The position numbers and the translations under genes were made by a program. The notes beneath the pieces are model-generated. The model searched no databases. It was not told where the DNA came from and was given only the letters and a program-made list of their open reading frames with translations. This document shows, one piece after another, positions 1-33,758 of a stretch of 64,000 nt of DNA. The stretch lies in contig OY997647.1 of the NCBI GenBank assembly GCA_963921795.1, positions 56,035,668-56,099,667 on the forward strand, given 5' to 3'. Each line of letters starts with the position of its first letter. The stretch's first letter is position 1. This DNA is from Nannobrachium achirus. Taxonomy: Eukaryota; Chordata; Actinopteri; Myctophiformes; Myctophidae.

Positions 1-269
1 TTGTGAATTTGTGTTAAATGTCAAAAGCAGCCATCACCACACAGCCTGTAAAATCCTGTTAATTTATCCATTTATAACTCATAGTGTTGGTTATTTAGTG
101 TTAGTCTGTACAAAATAAAGCCTAGTAATTTGAATTGTACACTTTCTTTACTGTGTAGCCATTCATTGTTACTATGGGAACTGATAGCAGGTGAAGTATA
201 CAGTACAGTATAACATGGCTAATTTGAGCTGTATTCTTGTATGTTTGTTTGTATGGTGTTCACTTTTAG
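1..269 (+). other. Intron/left-edge sequence of the MADF/BESS-type gene
   Basis: AT-rich sequence ending in a 3' splice site (TTTTAG at 264-269) in front of the terminal exon. I see no exon or recognisable repeat in it. It is read as the last intron of the gene entering from the left. Confidence 0.5.
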
Positions 270-602
270 GTGAAGGAGCGAGACTCATCTGCTGAACTAC
301 CACCAACACCTCTTTCCCAGGCGGTGGAAACCCTTGTCCGTCAACTCGGCCCTCCCGCCAGTAAAGGGAAGGGAGTGAAAAGAAAAGTGGAACAAGAGTT
401 CCTAGATTACCAACCTTCTTTAGACCATGATGAACAAGCGCTCAGAGCCATTGCAAACAAGTCTCTCGATGAGGACGAACATTTTGTGCTGAGTTTAGCT
501 CCTGCACTCAAACGTTTAGCCCCTTATAAAAAAGCAAATGTGAAAATAGAGATTATGAGAATGATTACACAGGCAGAGTTTGAGGATTATCATCAGGATT
601 AG
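270..602 (+). CDS. Terminal exon of a MADF/BESS-domain-like gene (partial)
   Basis: The open frame runs from the acceptor AG at 268-269 to a TAG at 600-602, about 110 codons. It has no ATG of its own near the start, so it is a 3' exon and not a whole gene. The last 40 residues, from DEDEHFVLSLAPALKRL through KKANVKIEIMRMI, resemble a BESS motif: an acidic lead, then F-x-x-S-L-x-P-x-L-(K/R)-x-L, then a basic/hydrophobic helix ending in an acidic tail. BESS motifs mediate protein interaction in MADF (Myb/SANT-like) transcription-factor-like proteins, and fish genomes carry many of these, some transposase-derived (family knowledge). The upstream part, with Ser/Pro and basic KGKGVKRK residues, looks disordered and may hold a nuclear localisation signal. 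The DNA-binding MADF domain would lie left of the window. Product identity beyond the family is not established. Confidence 0.6.
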   Translation: MKERDSSAELPPTPLSQAVETLVRQLGPPASKGKGVKRKVEQEFLDYQPSLDHDEQALRAIANKSLDEDEHFVLSLAPALKRLAPYKKANVKIEIMRMITQAEFEDYHQD

Positions 603-1038
603 CCTTTTTTTTCCTTTTCATAAAAGCTCATTAACATCTAAAAAAAAAACTGTTATTGGTTTTATTGTGATATTTTTTGTACTTTTCTTTTTAAACTTTT
701 CTATTTCTAATGATTGTAAAGAGTAGCACATTGTTAATGCAAATGTATAACTTCAAAAATAATATGAATACACTACACTATTTAAAAGTTCTCACGCTCC
801 TTGCCAGTTCCTAACAAGGGAAGATAAGGTATACAAGATAATTGGGGAAGGGAGATGACTTTAAATTGTCAAATGGTTATAACTAGATTCTGAAGGTGTT
901 TGAAGATTAGATCTACTGAGTAAATATTTGTGATAATTTCTCAGTATGGATATTTCAAAGAACTGGTTCGCTCACTCGTTACAGACTTGTCATCTTTCTG
1001 GGTCTCCTGGGTGCGGAATTCGGGTGAAACGTGTAGAG

Positions 1039-1224
1039 AAGCAATCCGCACTCACTTGTTCATTAAAATAGTCTTTTTAATTCCAAAACAGCAGCAGCAG
1101 TTGTCAGGACATACAGACGCATTTCGGCCCTTAGGCCATCATCAGTGTAACACTCATGTAACATTGATGATGGCCTAAGGGCCGAAAAAAGACTCTTAAT
1201 GTACAAGTGAGTGCGGGTTGCTTC
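1039..1224. repeat. Foldback element with ATTTCGGCCCTTAGG core
   Basis: The outer arms, GAAGCAATCCGCACTCAC (from about 1037) and GTGAGTGCGGGTTGCTTC (to about 1225), are inverted copies. Inner arms around TTCGGCCCTTAGGCCATCA (1123-) and TGATGGCCTAAGGGCCGAA (to 1187) also pair. The sequence CTCAGTATGGATAT occurs on both sides (about 941 and 1229) as a longer direct repeat. It is a non-coding inverted-repeat element. The family is not identified. Confidence 0.7.
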
Positions 1225-2019
1225 TCCTCAGTATGGATATTCTCACAGATTTTCTCTTAAATTAAAATGTCACCCCAATCAGTGGGTGGCTACAGATGAG
1301 TTTCCTGGCAAACCTATATAACGAACTGTGAAGTCTCAAGTCTGTAGTTTGCTTGTCGTTTGTGTCCATGCACTATCCAGCAACTGTGCACTCTTGATGG
1401 GCATGTAAAGCGCAAACAGTTGGCATTGTCCCTTTTCATTACAATGTGTGGTCACTGGTCATATTGTCACATTCACGTTGCCATCTATCGACCCCAGAGA
1501 ATTTGTATTCAAGTAATGGCATGGTATGGTATGGCCTTATATTCCTCTCTTAAAAAAAGAAAAGTCACATGCTCTCCTACTGTACCAGTGTGTCTCACAC
1601 ACCTCTTGACAATGCCCATCACCTTCAAGAATCCCACTCAGCTAATTGAAAGCTATAACATGGGTCAGGTGTTACAGGACAGCTAAACAGGCCCTGGTTC
1701 AACATGTTTTTTTTTTGTTGTTGTATAAAACATTGAATACATTTGTATCTATTTTGTTTCTCAAAAGAGAACTCTAAAATTTGAACCAACGACGGGATTG
1801 ACATTGGTTAGATTTTCTTTTTAAGATATGCCTACTGTATTTTTGGGAGCCCTTTCTGTCTTTATTTATAGTGGAAAGTGGAGATGGACAGGAAACGGGG
1901 AGAGAGAGATGGAGACATACAGTAAAGATCGACAGGATTGGGGCTCGACTACTTTGGAGCCTAGGTGCCCTGGACCTTGGTTAACTATTTTGAGAGCACA
2001 GTGGACCTTTCCTGTAGGG

Positions 2020-2524
2020 CATACATGGGCAACTGGCGGCCCGGGGGCCACATGCGGCCCCCACCTTCACTTAATGCGGCCCACAGGTTAATACCAGAAT
2101 ACTGAATATATTATTGATTTCAGCTGTTACATTTCCAAAGATGCTTTAATTCCATCAGTCTATATTAGTAGCTTAATGACTAGTATAGTAGTATTAAAAT
2201 GTATTTTTTATGTCCAATGTATTTGTATTTAGGTTCATAAAGAACTAAAAAACTAAATGAGTTTGAAATTAAATCAAAATGTTACATTTCAGGATTCCAA
2301 TTAAGAAATAACAAAAAATAATTCAGGATTCCAATTCAAAAGAAGCAAAAATAGCCGATCTACAAGCTCAAAACGCCGTTTTGAGCTTGTAGATCTGCTA
2401 TTTTTGCTTCTATTGTATGCGATACTAGAATGACAAAGTAGGACGTAGCAATATGCATTGTGGCCCTCTGGAGTGAAGGTGGAAATATAGTGGCCCTTGC
2501 CATCATCAAAGTTGCCCACCCCTG
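2020..2524. mobile_element. hAT-type MITE with internal GATCTACAAGC hairpin
   Basis: The right end reads AGTTGCCCACCCCTG and the left end CATACATGGGCAACT, an eroded inverted copy. The 8-bp flanks CTGTAGGG (2012-2019 and 2525-2532) are identical, the target-site duplication expected for hAT transposons. The inside is non-coding and includes GCGGCCC-rich ends and a near-perfect hairpin at 2342-2410. Non-autonomous: no transposase frame. Confidence 0.85.
2342..2410. repeat. Shared hairpin module, copy 1
   Basis: Two 33-bp arms separated by 3 bp, differing at one arm position (GCCGATC left, GATCTGC right). Compared with other copies, the stretch next to the loop is CTCAAAAC/GTTTTGAG instead of CTCACAAC/GTTGTGAG, changed on both arms. 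Confidence 0.9.
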
Positions 2525-2634
2525 CTGTAGGGCATGCACATCCATACCACAGTTCATTGTGTATGGTAACTAATACTATTACTACTACTGTTTTGACCAT
2601 AATTTCCCCCTGAAAATCACAGATATAAAAAGCT

Positions 2635-2860
2635 AGATACCTCCTCCGCTGCAGTTCATTGCCGCGACTGGTAAAAGGGGACTGGCAAGCTTCCGGAATT
2701 CTGAAGGATGGATGCTCGGTAGGCCAATTGGATGCGGTACTCCTTCTTTCCAACTGCAGGGGGCAGAGTCATATACTCTATGGGCAGAGTACTTTCCACA
2801 GTTCCGCACTTCTTGCCAGTCCTCTTTTACCAACGCCCCAGAGCTGAGGAGGCGTCTACC
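2635..2860. repeat. Foldback (inverted-repeat) element
   Basis: Left-arm CTCCTCCGCT plus GGTAAAAGGGGACTGGCAAG is mirrored by right-arm CTTGCCAGTCCTCTTTTACC plus AGCTGAGGAGG. The arms are about 60-70 bp and imperfect. Non-coding; short frames on both strands here are shadows of the palindrome. Confidence 0.65.
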
Positions 2861-3302
2861 TTTCTATGTTTATGCTGAAAATGGTGTAATTCACTTGCCA
2901 TCATCTTATGCTCACAGGTCATCTCGCAGATGATAGGTCCAACTGTCTAGGTAGTCAAATTGGTCCTGATCCAACCTGGTTCCCACACTTTAGTGTTGTT
3001 CTGCTCTGAAAAGATACCTAGTATACATGCAATCACCTCTTTAGTCAAAGGAAATTACTGTAGTTGGGGCATTGCATTTGTTTTATGCATTTAATCCAAA
3101 ATACACATATATAACATTTTAGGAAAGAAAGATACAAAACAATTATGTCTTCTCTTAACAGTCCCGAGCCATTTTTCTTGTATCTTGCTGCGTTGTCTGA
3201 CGGGAATTCTCTGGATTCAGTCAATTTGAAAAAATCAACTCATCCAGGATAATATTCGGTCAATGTGAAATTATTGCTCATTCTTTCTTCCCTGCGTTCC
3301 TA

Positions 3303-12981
<9,679 letters not shown>

Positions 12982-13477
12982 TTTCTGTCAACAACAAAGG
13001 AGAAGGTTTATTGTGCTAAGATCTTCCGTGTCACTGTCACTGTGAAGCCTTTCTTCATTATCCATCAACTGTCGCTGCTAATAGCGACAAAATCACACTA
13101 ATCTGCAAAGAATGGAGCATTATGGAGGACAACGGTATGTAAACGCGTTCATAAATGACTTAACACCGGAGAAAACGAAGTGATTATTATACCATATTAG
13201 CTGAGTTCCTGGCTCAAATAATTAAACATAAAACAATGCATAAACGCATTTCGGCAAGTTGTCGGTTATCACAAAGAAGCCATGTTGTTCTGACAGTCAC
13301 GTGACCCAGTCACGTGATTTCCTTAAACAGAGTTGCATTGTGAAAGCTGGGAAACTATGGCAGTTCATTTAAATGTATTTAAAATTGTATTTTACTTTGA
13401 TAATTGATATGCAAAAAAGATACAACAATACTAATATGTAGAAGTTGATACAAGCCACCTTTAGTCAAAACAAAATC
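12982..13477 (-). promoter_or_regulatory. GTF2H4 5' region with two CACGTG E-boxes
   Basis: This stretch between the GTF2H4 start and the ZNRD1 3' end should hold the GTF2H4 promoter and first (non-coding) exon. It contains two E-boxes 13 bp apart, GTCACGTGAC (13296-13305) and GTCACGTGA (13309-13317), matching sites for USF or MiT/TFE factors. No transcription start site can be placed from sequence. Confidence 0.5.
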
Positions 13478-13483
13478 TTTATT
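13478..13483 (-). terminator. Candidate ZNRD1 poly(A) signal
   Basis: TTTATT on the + strand (AATAAA on the minus) about 460 bp past the ZNRD1 stop codon. Another lies at 13573-13578, so either could be used. Confidence 0.4.
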
Positions 13484-13940
13484 TACACATGACAGCTATA
13501 TTATAAGCCTGGTTGAACCCCAAATCCTCATTACAAAACCTGAGGGAAGTGAATAACAGACAATTATATTATTTTATTCAAATGGTAATGAATTTTATAA
13601 TTGCATGCATGACCACTTACTGAATGCCAAATGTTTCATCATAATAATTCACACTGAATTGAGGATTGCCTTGCTTTGCATATTGCATTGTCATTTTGCT
13701 AAATGCATTTTCTATGTAGTATGACCAAATTGCATATCAAAATGAATTACCAATTACAAAATGTATCGCAATTTGAATAAAGAGGCCAAACAATGTCCAT
13801 AACATAACACCTTACATTAACATAACAACTACTGTTCATCTGCAGTAAAATGTTGCAAACTGTTAAACAGACACGTGTATCTCTTGTTCCAGTAAAAGCA
13901 TTACAAAGCTGGGAGAAGCACAAGGTCTTGAATTGTTGTC

Positions 13941-16900
13941 TCATGAGTCTTCTTTCTCTTGATACCTGCAATGTGAAAGACAGTCAATTATATTGTTATT
14001 ATATATTGCTAAATGTTGTACAATCATAAACACATGTCCTCCATCATTCTTTTGTCCGATTGGTTTTGTTTCCCTATTTTTACTTTGCTATTTGTTTTGA
14101 GGTGCCATGTCTTTATAATCCACTTCCTTTTTTAATCTCAGGTTTTCATTTAATCCGTTTTTTAATGACTATCAAGAAGTCTTCAATGTACCTGTACTCC
14201 CTTTCTTTTAAAAAGACTAGTTAGAAACCAGACATCAGACTAATTCGCCTACTATTATTATAACCATGGATTATGTTCGGTTTAAGATCTGTAAGCAATT
14301 GTAATGATGTGTAATATAGTATGAATAGACTTTTTGTTTACCACCCACCGCGTTATAGTATAGCTTTGGTTAAGTATCAACTGCTTTTCATTTCCATCAC
14401 CAGGGTTCCCACACATTTTTACCAATTAATTTCCAAAACTTTTCCAGAATATTTAACCCAATTTCCAGAACTATATAACAATAATTCAGCTCAATAACAG
14501 GTCGATTACTCCTATGCGCAATGCACAAAGACAGGTAGTGTATGCCAGTGGTTCTCAACCTTTTCAGGCCGTGACCCCCGAAATAATCATGTTTTAACTG
14601 GGGACCCCGGCACCTTGACGAGCACTATGAGTTGAGGAATTTTGTATAACACGGTTCTATTGTGAAAATAGCAGATCGAGGCGTTGTGAGCATGTAGATC
14701 GGCTATTTTCACAATTTCTGCCTCATATATTTGACAATTTGGCCAAGGTTTAATTTGTCATTTCAGAGGTATTAACAAAATCAATAACCAAAGACAATGC
14801 ATAGATATTTTCAGGACCTTCCAGGACCCTTGATCAATTCCAAAACTTTTCCAGTACTGGAAAAATATTTTTCTAATTTCAAAATATTTCCAGGAATTTC
14901 ATGACCGTGGGAACCCTGCATCACTCATGCACACAGTAACACATGTTGACCCAGTCATTACCTGCAGTGTATGCAAGTGAAGAAGACAGTCTGCCCTTCA
15001 TCTGCAGATCTCATTTGCCTTGTATGGTAAACCATTCCTTCTTTATTGCAGCGAGAGCAGCGTCTGTCAATCTAAGATAAGAGAAGCCTTAATTGATCAC
15101 TGAGGAAAATGTGGGAGTTTCACTAACGAGAAACTGATACAGCCCGAGAGAAAACTTGAAAAACATGTCAGCAAAGCAGACAATTCAATTAACAGCGATA
15201 ATGAAAGCAAATAAAATCTCAGATGCCGTCTCTGGCAGCGAACAATCAATACAAAATATATATTTTATCATACAGCACAGCAGAACATAAACAGATCATC
15301 CACATTAACAATCAATCGTACCACTGGTCCTTTGAGTTCTGAATTCTCCTCTTCCACCAACACAGAGGACTGTTCTAGGCGGTTGAAGACGATTGTAGAG
15401 GTGATTTCTTGACGTGTGAATTCTGTAAATGAATCATTGATTTATTAGTATAATAATTTGTCCAAAGCAGTAAAAAAAAACAACAACTTTGAAATCCATA
15501 AGATTGATGTCCTTCCCAGGATTCTAAACCAGGCCCACTTGGGCAGAAATTATGTGCTTTGAGCTTCAGGCAATAAATACCAGTGTACTACCCAATTCTA
15601 GTGTTCCTACCCAAACACAGTCAATCTTAAACCACTACAGATTTACTAGATATATACTGTTTTTTCTTTTTAAAAAAAGAGAGAAAAGACTGCAGTTTTA
15701 ATATGCAGCACGTAACTTATCACTTTACAGATCACGCTGTTTTGTTTCAGTTTTTGCAAAATACCTGCATTGCAGTCACTCCACATTTTGCGCCGCAGTC
15801 TGAAAACGCACATCTTCAATAATCTACCTTCTCATTCCTTGTAAGACTTAGTAACTTGTTATAATATGCAGATGAATTACTATGAACAACATATTCTTTA
15901 TAATCATGTGTTGTTAAGTGGGACCTGTTCCTTAACTCTAAATATTTATAAATCATTCTTGTGAAGAGGTATTGTGTTTATGTATCTGTTGCTGGAAGCT
16001 CTTTGATGGGACACTGGAATTATGAGTCCTATTTTAAACATTTAAATATTTTACCGTATCCAAACAAGGACGTGTTTGGATACGGAGCGTCGGCAGGATA
16101 GCGCCTCACCCCACAGAGGATAGGGTTAGGGTTAGGTTTGGTTGTCGAAAAGATGACATGTAGAAACAGCGACACTTTTAATATGGTATTAAGCAATGTT
16201 TGTAGGAGTCAGCTGAATGAGGTAAGTAATGGGGTGATGGAGCACGCACATCCAAGAATTGCAACGGGTGCTGGATCCAAAGTAACACATGTCACATGTG
16301 GAGGAGAGAAAAGTCCACACACACAGTAGAACTAGATAAAGAAATGGGCTCGATAAAAGCCCCAGCTCAATAAGCAGGATCGATAAGGTTCTCATTATCA
16401 ATACAAATGAACGAGCTCCATCCCAACATGTAACTGCTCTATAGATCTGTGGAGCCATGCTGACATCCAATTTAACTTTTATCCATTCTTTAGGCCTCCA
16501 TATCAGGAGGATATGGTACTGAATAGGTCTGCTAAATTTAAATATTCCAAGGCATACATGTATCTAGGGCTCGCCCGTTTCAGTGAATGATATCCTGGCA
16601 TTAAAGGAGGAACATAGAACTATTATTCGTTGTGTCTGACATGACATATTTAGGATGGTTGGTTGCAGGAAAAGGGATTAATCAAGTGTGTATATAAGCC
16701 AGGGGTGGGCAGCATTAATTTCCAGAGGGCCATACGGACCCCGACAAAGTGAGTGAAGGGCCACACATTGTACAATTTAATTGTGTTCTGTTGTGTTCTG
16801 TTCAAACTGTATGGATTTGGTAGACATGCCAAACTACTTTACAATGAGGTCCTTTCACAACAAGACAGCTGTATCACTCTGGTGTACTCTGGCCTACAAT

Positions 16901-18357
16901 AAAAAATATTATAGTTACATAAAATAATCTGAGTCAATGTAATATCAACTTTTAAATTAGCCTATACATTTATACTGTATCTTATCTGATATGCACCTTG
17001 CACCTCTGCATAGGTCACTGATAAAAATGTTATAAATATGGACTCAAGGTTGACTGTTACATTAAAAACATAAAACATTTGACTATACGGAGGTATGCAG
17101 GTATGTACTCAAATGGTAAATATGAATTACTATTAATTGGAGTCCAGTTAAATCAATGTTTCAAAACTATTAACATAAAGCAACAAATGCCATGTCCTTG
17201 TATCAACTTGCTACAGCTTCTGATACATTGATGCTTCAGTGAGGATTCTGGGTCACTATTCTTGGTGACCCAGATGTGATCCTCGATAACTATTCGCAGA
17301 ACTCAGAGACCATCATTTCCATCTTTTCAGAGAACTCCCTCGTCTTTGGAGGAGGGACACGTGACCAGGCTTGACTGAATCAACCATCAGATTGGACATA
17401 TCGGTCGATCAAAAGGTAAGCAACACCTTGTTTCCTCAAAGGTTCACACGATGAGATGATTCATTCCAAGCCTGTTCATCTTTTAGTTTGGGGGTCACAG
17501 CCTGAAAGTGAACCAAGCCAATTTTGGTTCCATGCGTTTGATACTTGGATCCATGGGTGGCACACAGAGACACCAACACGGGGTGAAGAAACACCTTGCC
17601 CTCATTTCTCTCCTACAATCGAGCAGCCACCTCCCTTCTTGCTTTATCTCACACTCACAATGTTGCATTGTGTTGGCTGGTGAATGAATTAACACTGTCC
17701 TTCGGGGTTTAAAAATAATCTGTGCTGCCCTGTTACACAAACATAATCTAATGTTACATGGTGTCGATTTGTGACTGAATTAGCTTTTTTTTTTTTTTTT
17801 TTTTTTTATATTATCAATATTTTGTGGGTAACCTTTAACTTAGAGTCTTGCATATAATAGATTGGTATGATAATATTTGATAGTGATTTGACATATGGTT
17901 GTGACTGCTGTAACATTGGCAAGTGTTGAGCGTGAGTTTTGAATTAACTTTTAATTACCTTAATTGAGTGACTATAGCCAATACATTGTAAATATTAAAT
18001 AGTACTTTGAATTCTGTGACATAGGGAGCCAATAGAATAATAGGAGTGAGATCTGTAGCATTTTGAATGAGCTGGAATCTTCCAACACTATTTTTAAGTC
18101 CAGCGAAAAACCAGGAGGATGACAAATGCGTCGACAAACGACCTACATTTGTACCAATTGAAATAAAGGCTGGCTCGTGTTTAGCTCAAAGTGACAGAAC
18201 TGAACTGAAGAATGTAGCCAGATGGTAAATAATGTGTACCTTCTACAGGGATGCTGAAGGCACAGCGGGGACAAGTAACTGTGTCTCGGTGTCCTGGTAA
18301 TGGGAGGACATTTCCACATTCGGGGCAAAAGTTTGGATCACCACTGAAACACGACAT
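13941..18357 (-). CDS. znrd1 (polr1h): RNA polymerase I subunit H (RPA12/ZNRD1), complete, 4 coding exons
   Basis: This is the small zinc-ribbon subunit of RNA polymerase I, involved in nucleolar rRNA transcription and intrinsic transcript cleavage, and related to TFIIS (family knowledge). Coding exons in gene order are 18357-18240, 15422-15322, 15071-14962 and 13965-13941, phase-consistent, 117 residues (human 126). The N-terminal zinc ribbon has Cys11, Cys14, Cys29 and Cys32 (FCPECG, CPRC). The C-terminal ribbon has Cys78, Cys81, Cys106 and Cys109. The catalytic acidic pair sits at Asp97-Glu98 in the invariant QMRSADEGQT. The protein ends RYQEKEDS. An acceptor directly before the start ATG (TTTTCACAG) and a donor at 19119/19118 suggest a non-coding first exon near 19120, head to head with DDX39B. 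Intact. Confidence 0.96.
14401..14918. mobile_element. Nested hAT elements: CAGGGTTCCCAC element split by a CAGTGGTTCTCAACC element
   Basis: The outer element has inverted ends CAGGGTTCCCAC and GTGGGAACCCTG. Its flanks share only CATCAC, so the duplication is imperfect. A second element begins at 14546 with CAGTGGTTCTCAACC and runs to about 14745. It carries hairpin copy 5 and matches the intact relative at 51794-52151. The inner element has lost a clear right end. Confidence 0.65.
14660..14714. repeat. Shared hairpin module, copy 5 (partial arm loss)
   Basis: TTGTGAAAATAGCAGATC pairs with GATCGGCTATTTTCACAA. The central left arm is deleted, leaving GAGGCGTTGTGAGCATGTA. The arm asymmetry is reversed relative to copies 1 and 4. 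Confidence 0.85.
17785..17807. repeat. Poly(T) tract, 23 bp
   Basis: Homopolymer in the first coding intron of ZNRD1. It may mark the end of an old retroposon, but no body is recognisable. Confidence 0.9.
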
Positions 18358-18439
18358 GACTGTGAAAACAAAGACATTTCAGGAGAAACGGTCAATAGAA
18401 ATGGGACACTCACTCTTGTCATCACAGTAACTAAGTACA

Positions 18440-18590
18440 AGTTTTAGGTATTTGTTTGTACTTTACTCCATTTTGATACCTTATACTTCAACTCCACTTC
18501 ATCCCAGGAGCAAATATTGTACTTTTTGCTCCACTACAATTATTTGACAGCTCTAGTTACTATAAAATGTTGATTACAGGTTGACAGGTT
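18440..18590. repeat. Dispersed fish repeat with TACTTTTTGCTCCACTAC
   Basis: The block from GTTTGTACTTTACTCCA to ATTTGACAGCTCTAGTTACT belongs to a repeat seen in many fish genomes (from memory, not searched). A related copy carrying hairpin 22 lies at about 54845-55115. Confidence 0.45.
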
Positions 18591-19118
18591 AAGCATATAG
18601 CATCACGAACGAATTAAAATCAGTTCCACGTTTACAAGCTGCAACATTAACGTTATTAACACATCAATTCAGTACTAATTACTGTCCAATAATATGACAT
18701 GTGGGTTATTCTGTAACAGGAAGGCAGGGCACAAAGATTCCGTGTGGGCACCTATGGTGGGCACCTTGGAAGAGTGGGCAGTAGTTTGAGTTGAGGGACA
18801 TGTGGGCACCAAAACAGAATCCCACTCTTCTCAGCCAAAGTGCCCACTCTTCTCTAGCACCCAAGTATCCTCTGCAAAGCCACACTGGGGGCACTTTTAC
18901 AACTCATTGAAGTGCATTTAGATGCTAATACTGTTGTATTACTGAAGTAAGATTTTGAATACAAATAATAAACCCCAGATTAGCAGCTGTGTGTTGACAT
19001 GTCTGTTCAGTGTTCAACACGTGTTGGAAAAAACATGAGCCGACCACGTAACGTTAGCAATATGATCAGGATTCAGGATACATGTACACCCGTTAGGTAA
19101 TGTTAAGTTCAGGTTTAC

Positions 19119-19336
19119 CTTTGTCGTACTCAAAATCGATGAATAAATTCAAAACGATCTAGTTGGATCTCTCAGCTCCCTCTTTTCACTCCTGTCTGCA
19201 CAGGCATGTACTGGACGTACTATTGTTGTTATGGGGTCCTTCCTCTGCTCGTGGAAGTTAGGACGCGTGTGGATGACGTCAGTGGTGTGCAAAGCGCTCA
19301 ACTTGAACTCGTCGCGGTGGTCGTTTGTAAAGTCAG
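19119..19336. promoter_or_regulatory. Probable bidirectional ZNRD1/DDX39B promoter with CRE
   Basis: Two candidate 5' splice sites face away from each other. A minus-strand donor (AAAG/GTAAAC at 19119/19118) fits the ZNRD1 leader exon. A plus-strand donor (GTCAG/GTACAA at 19336/19337) fits the DDX39B leader exon. Between them is the most CpG-rich stretch nearby, with a perfect cAMP response element TGACGTCA (19274-19281). The shared-promoter reading is inference. Confidence 0.5.
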
Positions 19337-19860
19337 GTACAATAATTAATTACAAAGAGTTTATTGTTCATTTACAAGGCAAAAACACTTTGTAAAGTTC
19401 ACTCAGCGGTTCATTAGCGTTTAGATATGAAAAGGGGGAAAATTACGACCTGCTGGTTAGTCTAGCTAACGTTAGCTACTTTAGTTTGTTTGTTATGGGA
19501 CTGACGCACACGTGATTGTCTCTGCAGCTGTGTACGACATGTTTTAATTGTTGTAATCCAGAGCTACTAACCTACAACCAGGCAGCCCCCCATGGTGCAT
19601 GCATGTTACCATACTGTACTTACTGTGCATGCATGCACCTTTATCTTGGAGTCAAATTAGTGTATTTGTGAATTGTGTCACATACACTGAAACATTATAT
19701 AAAAGCAATAGTATACTTATAATTATATATTTTATGTAACATGCTTTACATTTTGAAACTTGTAAATGTAAAGCATTTAAAAAAATTACATTCAAGTTCA
19801 CGGGCTGAAAACATTTTGAAACACATTTCAAAGTGCTTCAGGTACATAATCATTATTTGT

Positions 19861-20745
19861 ACCAGTAAGACTCCCTAATCGGGAGATAAGCGACCGTCAG
19901 GTCGCAGCGTGATTTTAGGGCAAAATGTGTAGGAGCAGTGTCCAAAAATGTGGTTAAAAAAATCGGCCTGATGGTGGCGCTATATGGGACATCCATATTG
20001 ATGAGATGAGTGTAGACATACTGTGTACCGATTTGCGTGATTTTAGGGCAAAATCTGTAGGAGCAGTGTCCAAAAATGTGTTTGAAAAAATCGGCCTGAT
20101 GGTGGCGCTATATGGGACAGATCCATGTTGATGACATGAGTGTAGACATAGTGTGTACCGATTTGTGTGATTTTAGGGCAAAAACTGTAGGAGCAGTGTC
20201 CAAAAATGTGTTTTGCAAGAATCGGCCTCATGGTGGCGCTAGAAGAGGGCCATGTGAGAAATGAGGGGTGGGGTCTCCGCGTTGCCTTGGCGGACGAATA
20301 GGTACCGGTCCCGGCTCTCCCGGACGCTCCTAGCCCGAGTTACGCATTTTATGTGAGCTGCAGTGGAGGGGGTCCTCCACTGGGGGCGCCACCACTTTGG
20401 CATCCGTTCTGGAGCACCAGGAGTCGGTGGTCCCCGGGAATTCCCCGTGAGCAGCCCTGTTGGGGTGGTCATTTGGTCATTTTTGCACAATTGGTCATTC
20501 TTTACATCTGGGGGTCCCTGGAGCCCCGGGGGTCCTTGGAGGTTGTAGTTTGGCAGGCAAGGAGTGTGTGTGCAAAATTTGGCATGGATCGGGGCAACGG
20601 TTGCGGAGATATGAGCAGGGCAATAGTGTGACGTGTGAGGTGTGACAGACAGACTGACGGACGGACGGACGGACGGACGGACTGACTGACTGACTGACTC
20701 ACAGTTTGTGGAGGTTTTGATAGTAAGTGCGACCTGACGGTCGCA
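19861..20745. repeat. GCGACCGTCAGGTCGCA-ended dispersed element with three internal tandem units
   Basis: The ends are GCGACCGTCAGGTCGCA (19890-19906) and its inverse TGCGACCTGACGGTCGCA (20728-20745). Each end is itself nearly palindromic. The preceding 29 bp, containing the small hairpin CTCCC-TAATC-GGGAG, is shared with the copy at 51364-51763. Inside are three tandem units of about 128 bp (19908-20235), each starting GTGATTTTAGGGCAAAA, then a GC-rich body and a (GACG)n/(GACT)n tract (20652-20700). Frames of 90-170 codons here lie over repeats on both strands and are not genes. Confidence 0.75.
20644..20701. repeat. (GACG)n(GACT)n microsatellite
   Basis: Tetranucleotide tract inside the GCGACC-type element. 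Confidence 0.9.
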
Positions 20746-21097
20746 ATAAAACATGACAAAGCTTTGAGCTTTTTTAGCAATGTTTTAATAGACAAATGAT
20801 AAAATGTTATATATTATATATATATATATTAAAACATTAAAATCACTTGGGGCATATTAAGCCTTGGAGAAGCTAAAAGACACTATTAAAAAGGTTGGTC
20901 TGTAAGTGGAACTAAATGCACCCCTTCTATTTAGCTAGACTTCAAAGATTTGCATTCACACCTGTGTTTTCCATTGTGCTTATTTATATTCCTTCACCTA
21001 TGGCTGTCACGGTTTATGACATTTTACTTGACAGTGAATTATTGCCCCCTATGATTGATTGATAGGCCTATTGGTGCCCTTGTCTCCTCCAGTCAGG

Positions 21098-33758
<12,661 letters not shown>

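Larger units (their letters stand above)
603..3302. other. Intergenic region between the convergent BESS-type gene and GTF2H4
   Basis: No convincing coding exon. It holds a foldback element (1039-1224), a 505-bp hAT MITE (2020-2524) and a second foldback (2635-2860), listed separately. Open frames of 80-150 codons here overlap these palindromes on both strands, which is what inverted repeats produce. The 3' UTRs of both flanking genes must end here, but I could not place either poly(A) site with confidence. Confidence 0.6.

Noticed and set aside
2301..2753. 150-codon open frame on the minus strand
   Set aside because: It covers a hAT MITE and its hairpin, has no conserved domain and has competing frames on both strands.
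20239..20754. 171-codon minus-strand frame and several plus-strand frames of 60-90 codons
   Set aside because: They lie in the GCGACC-type repeat and its GACG/GACT microsatellite, which gives low-complexity peptide such as VRPSVRPSV. Same-length frames occur on both strands.
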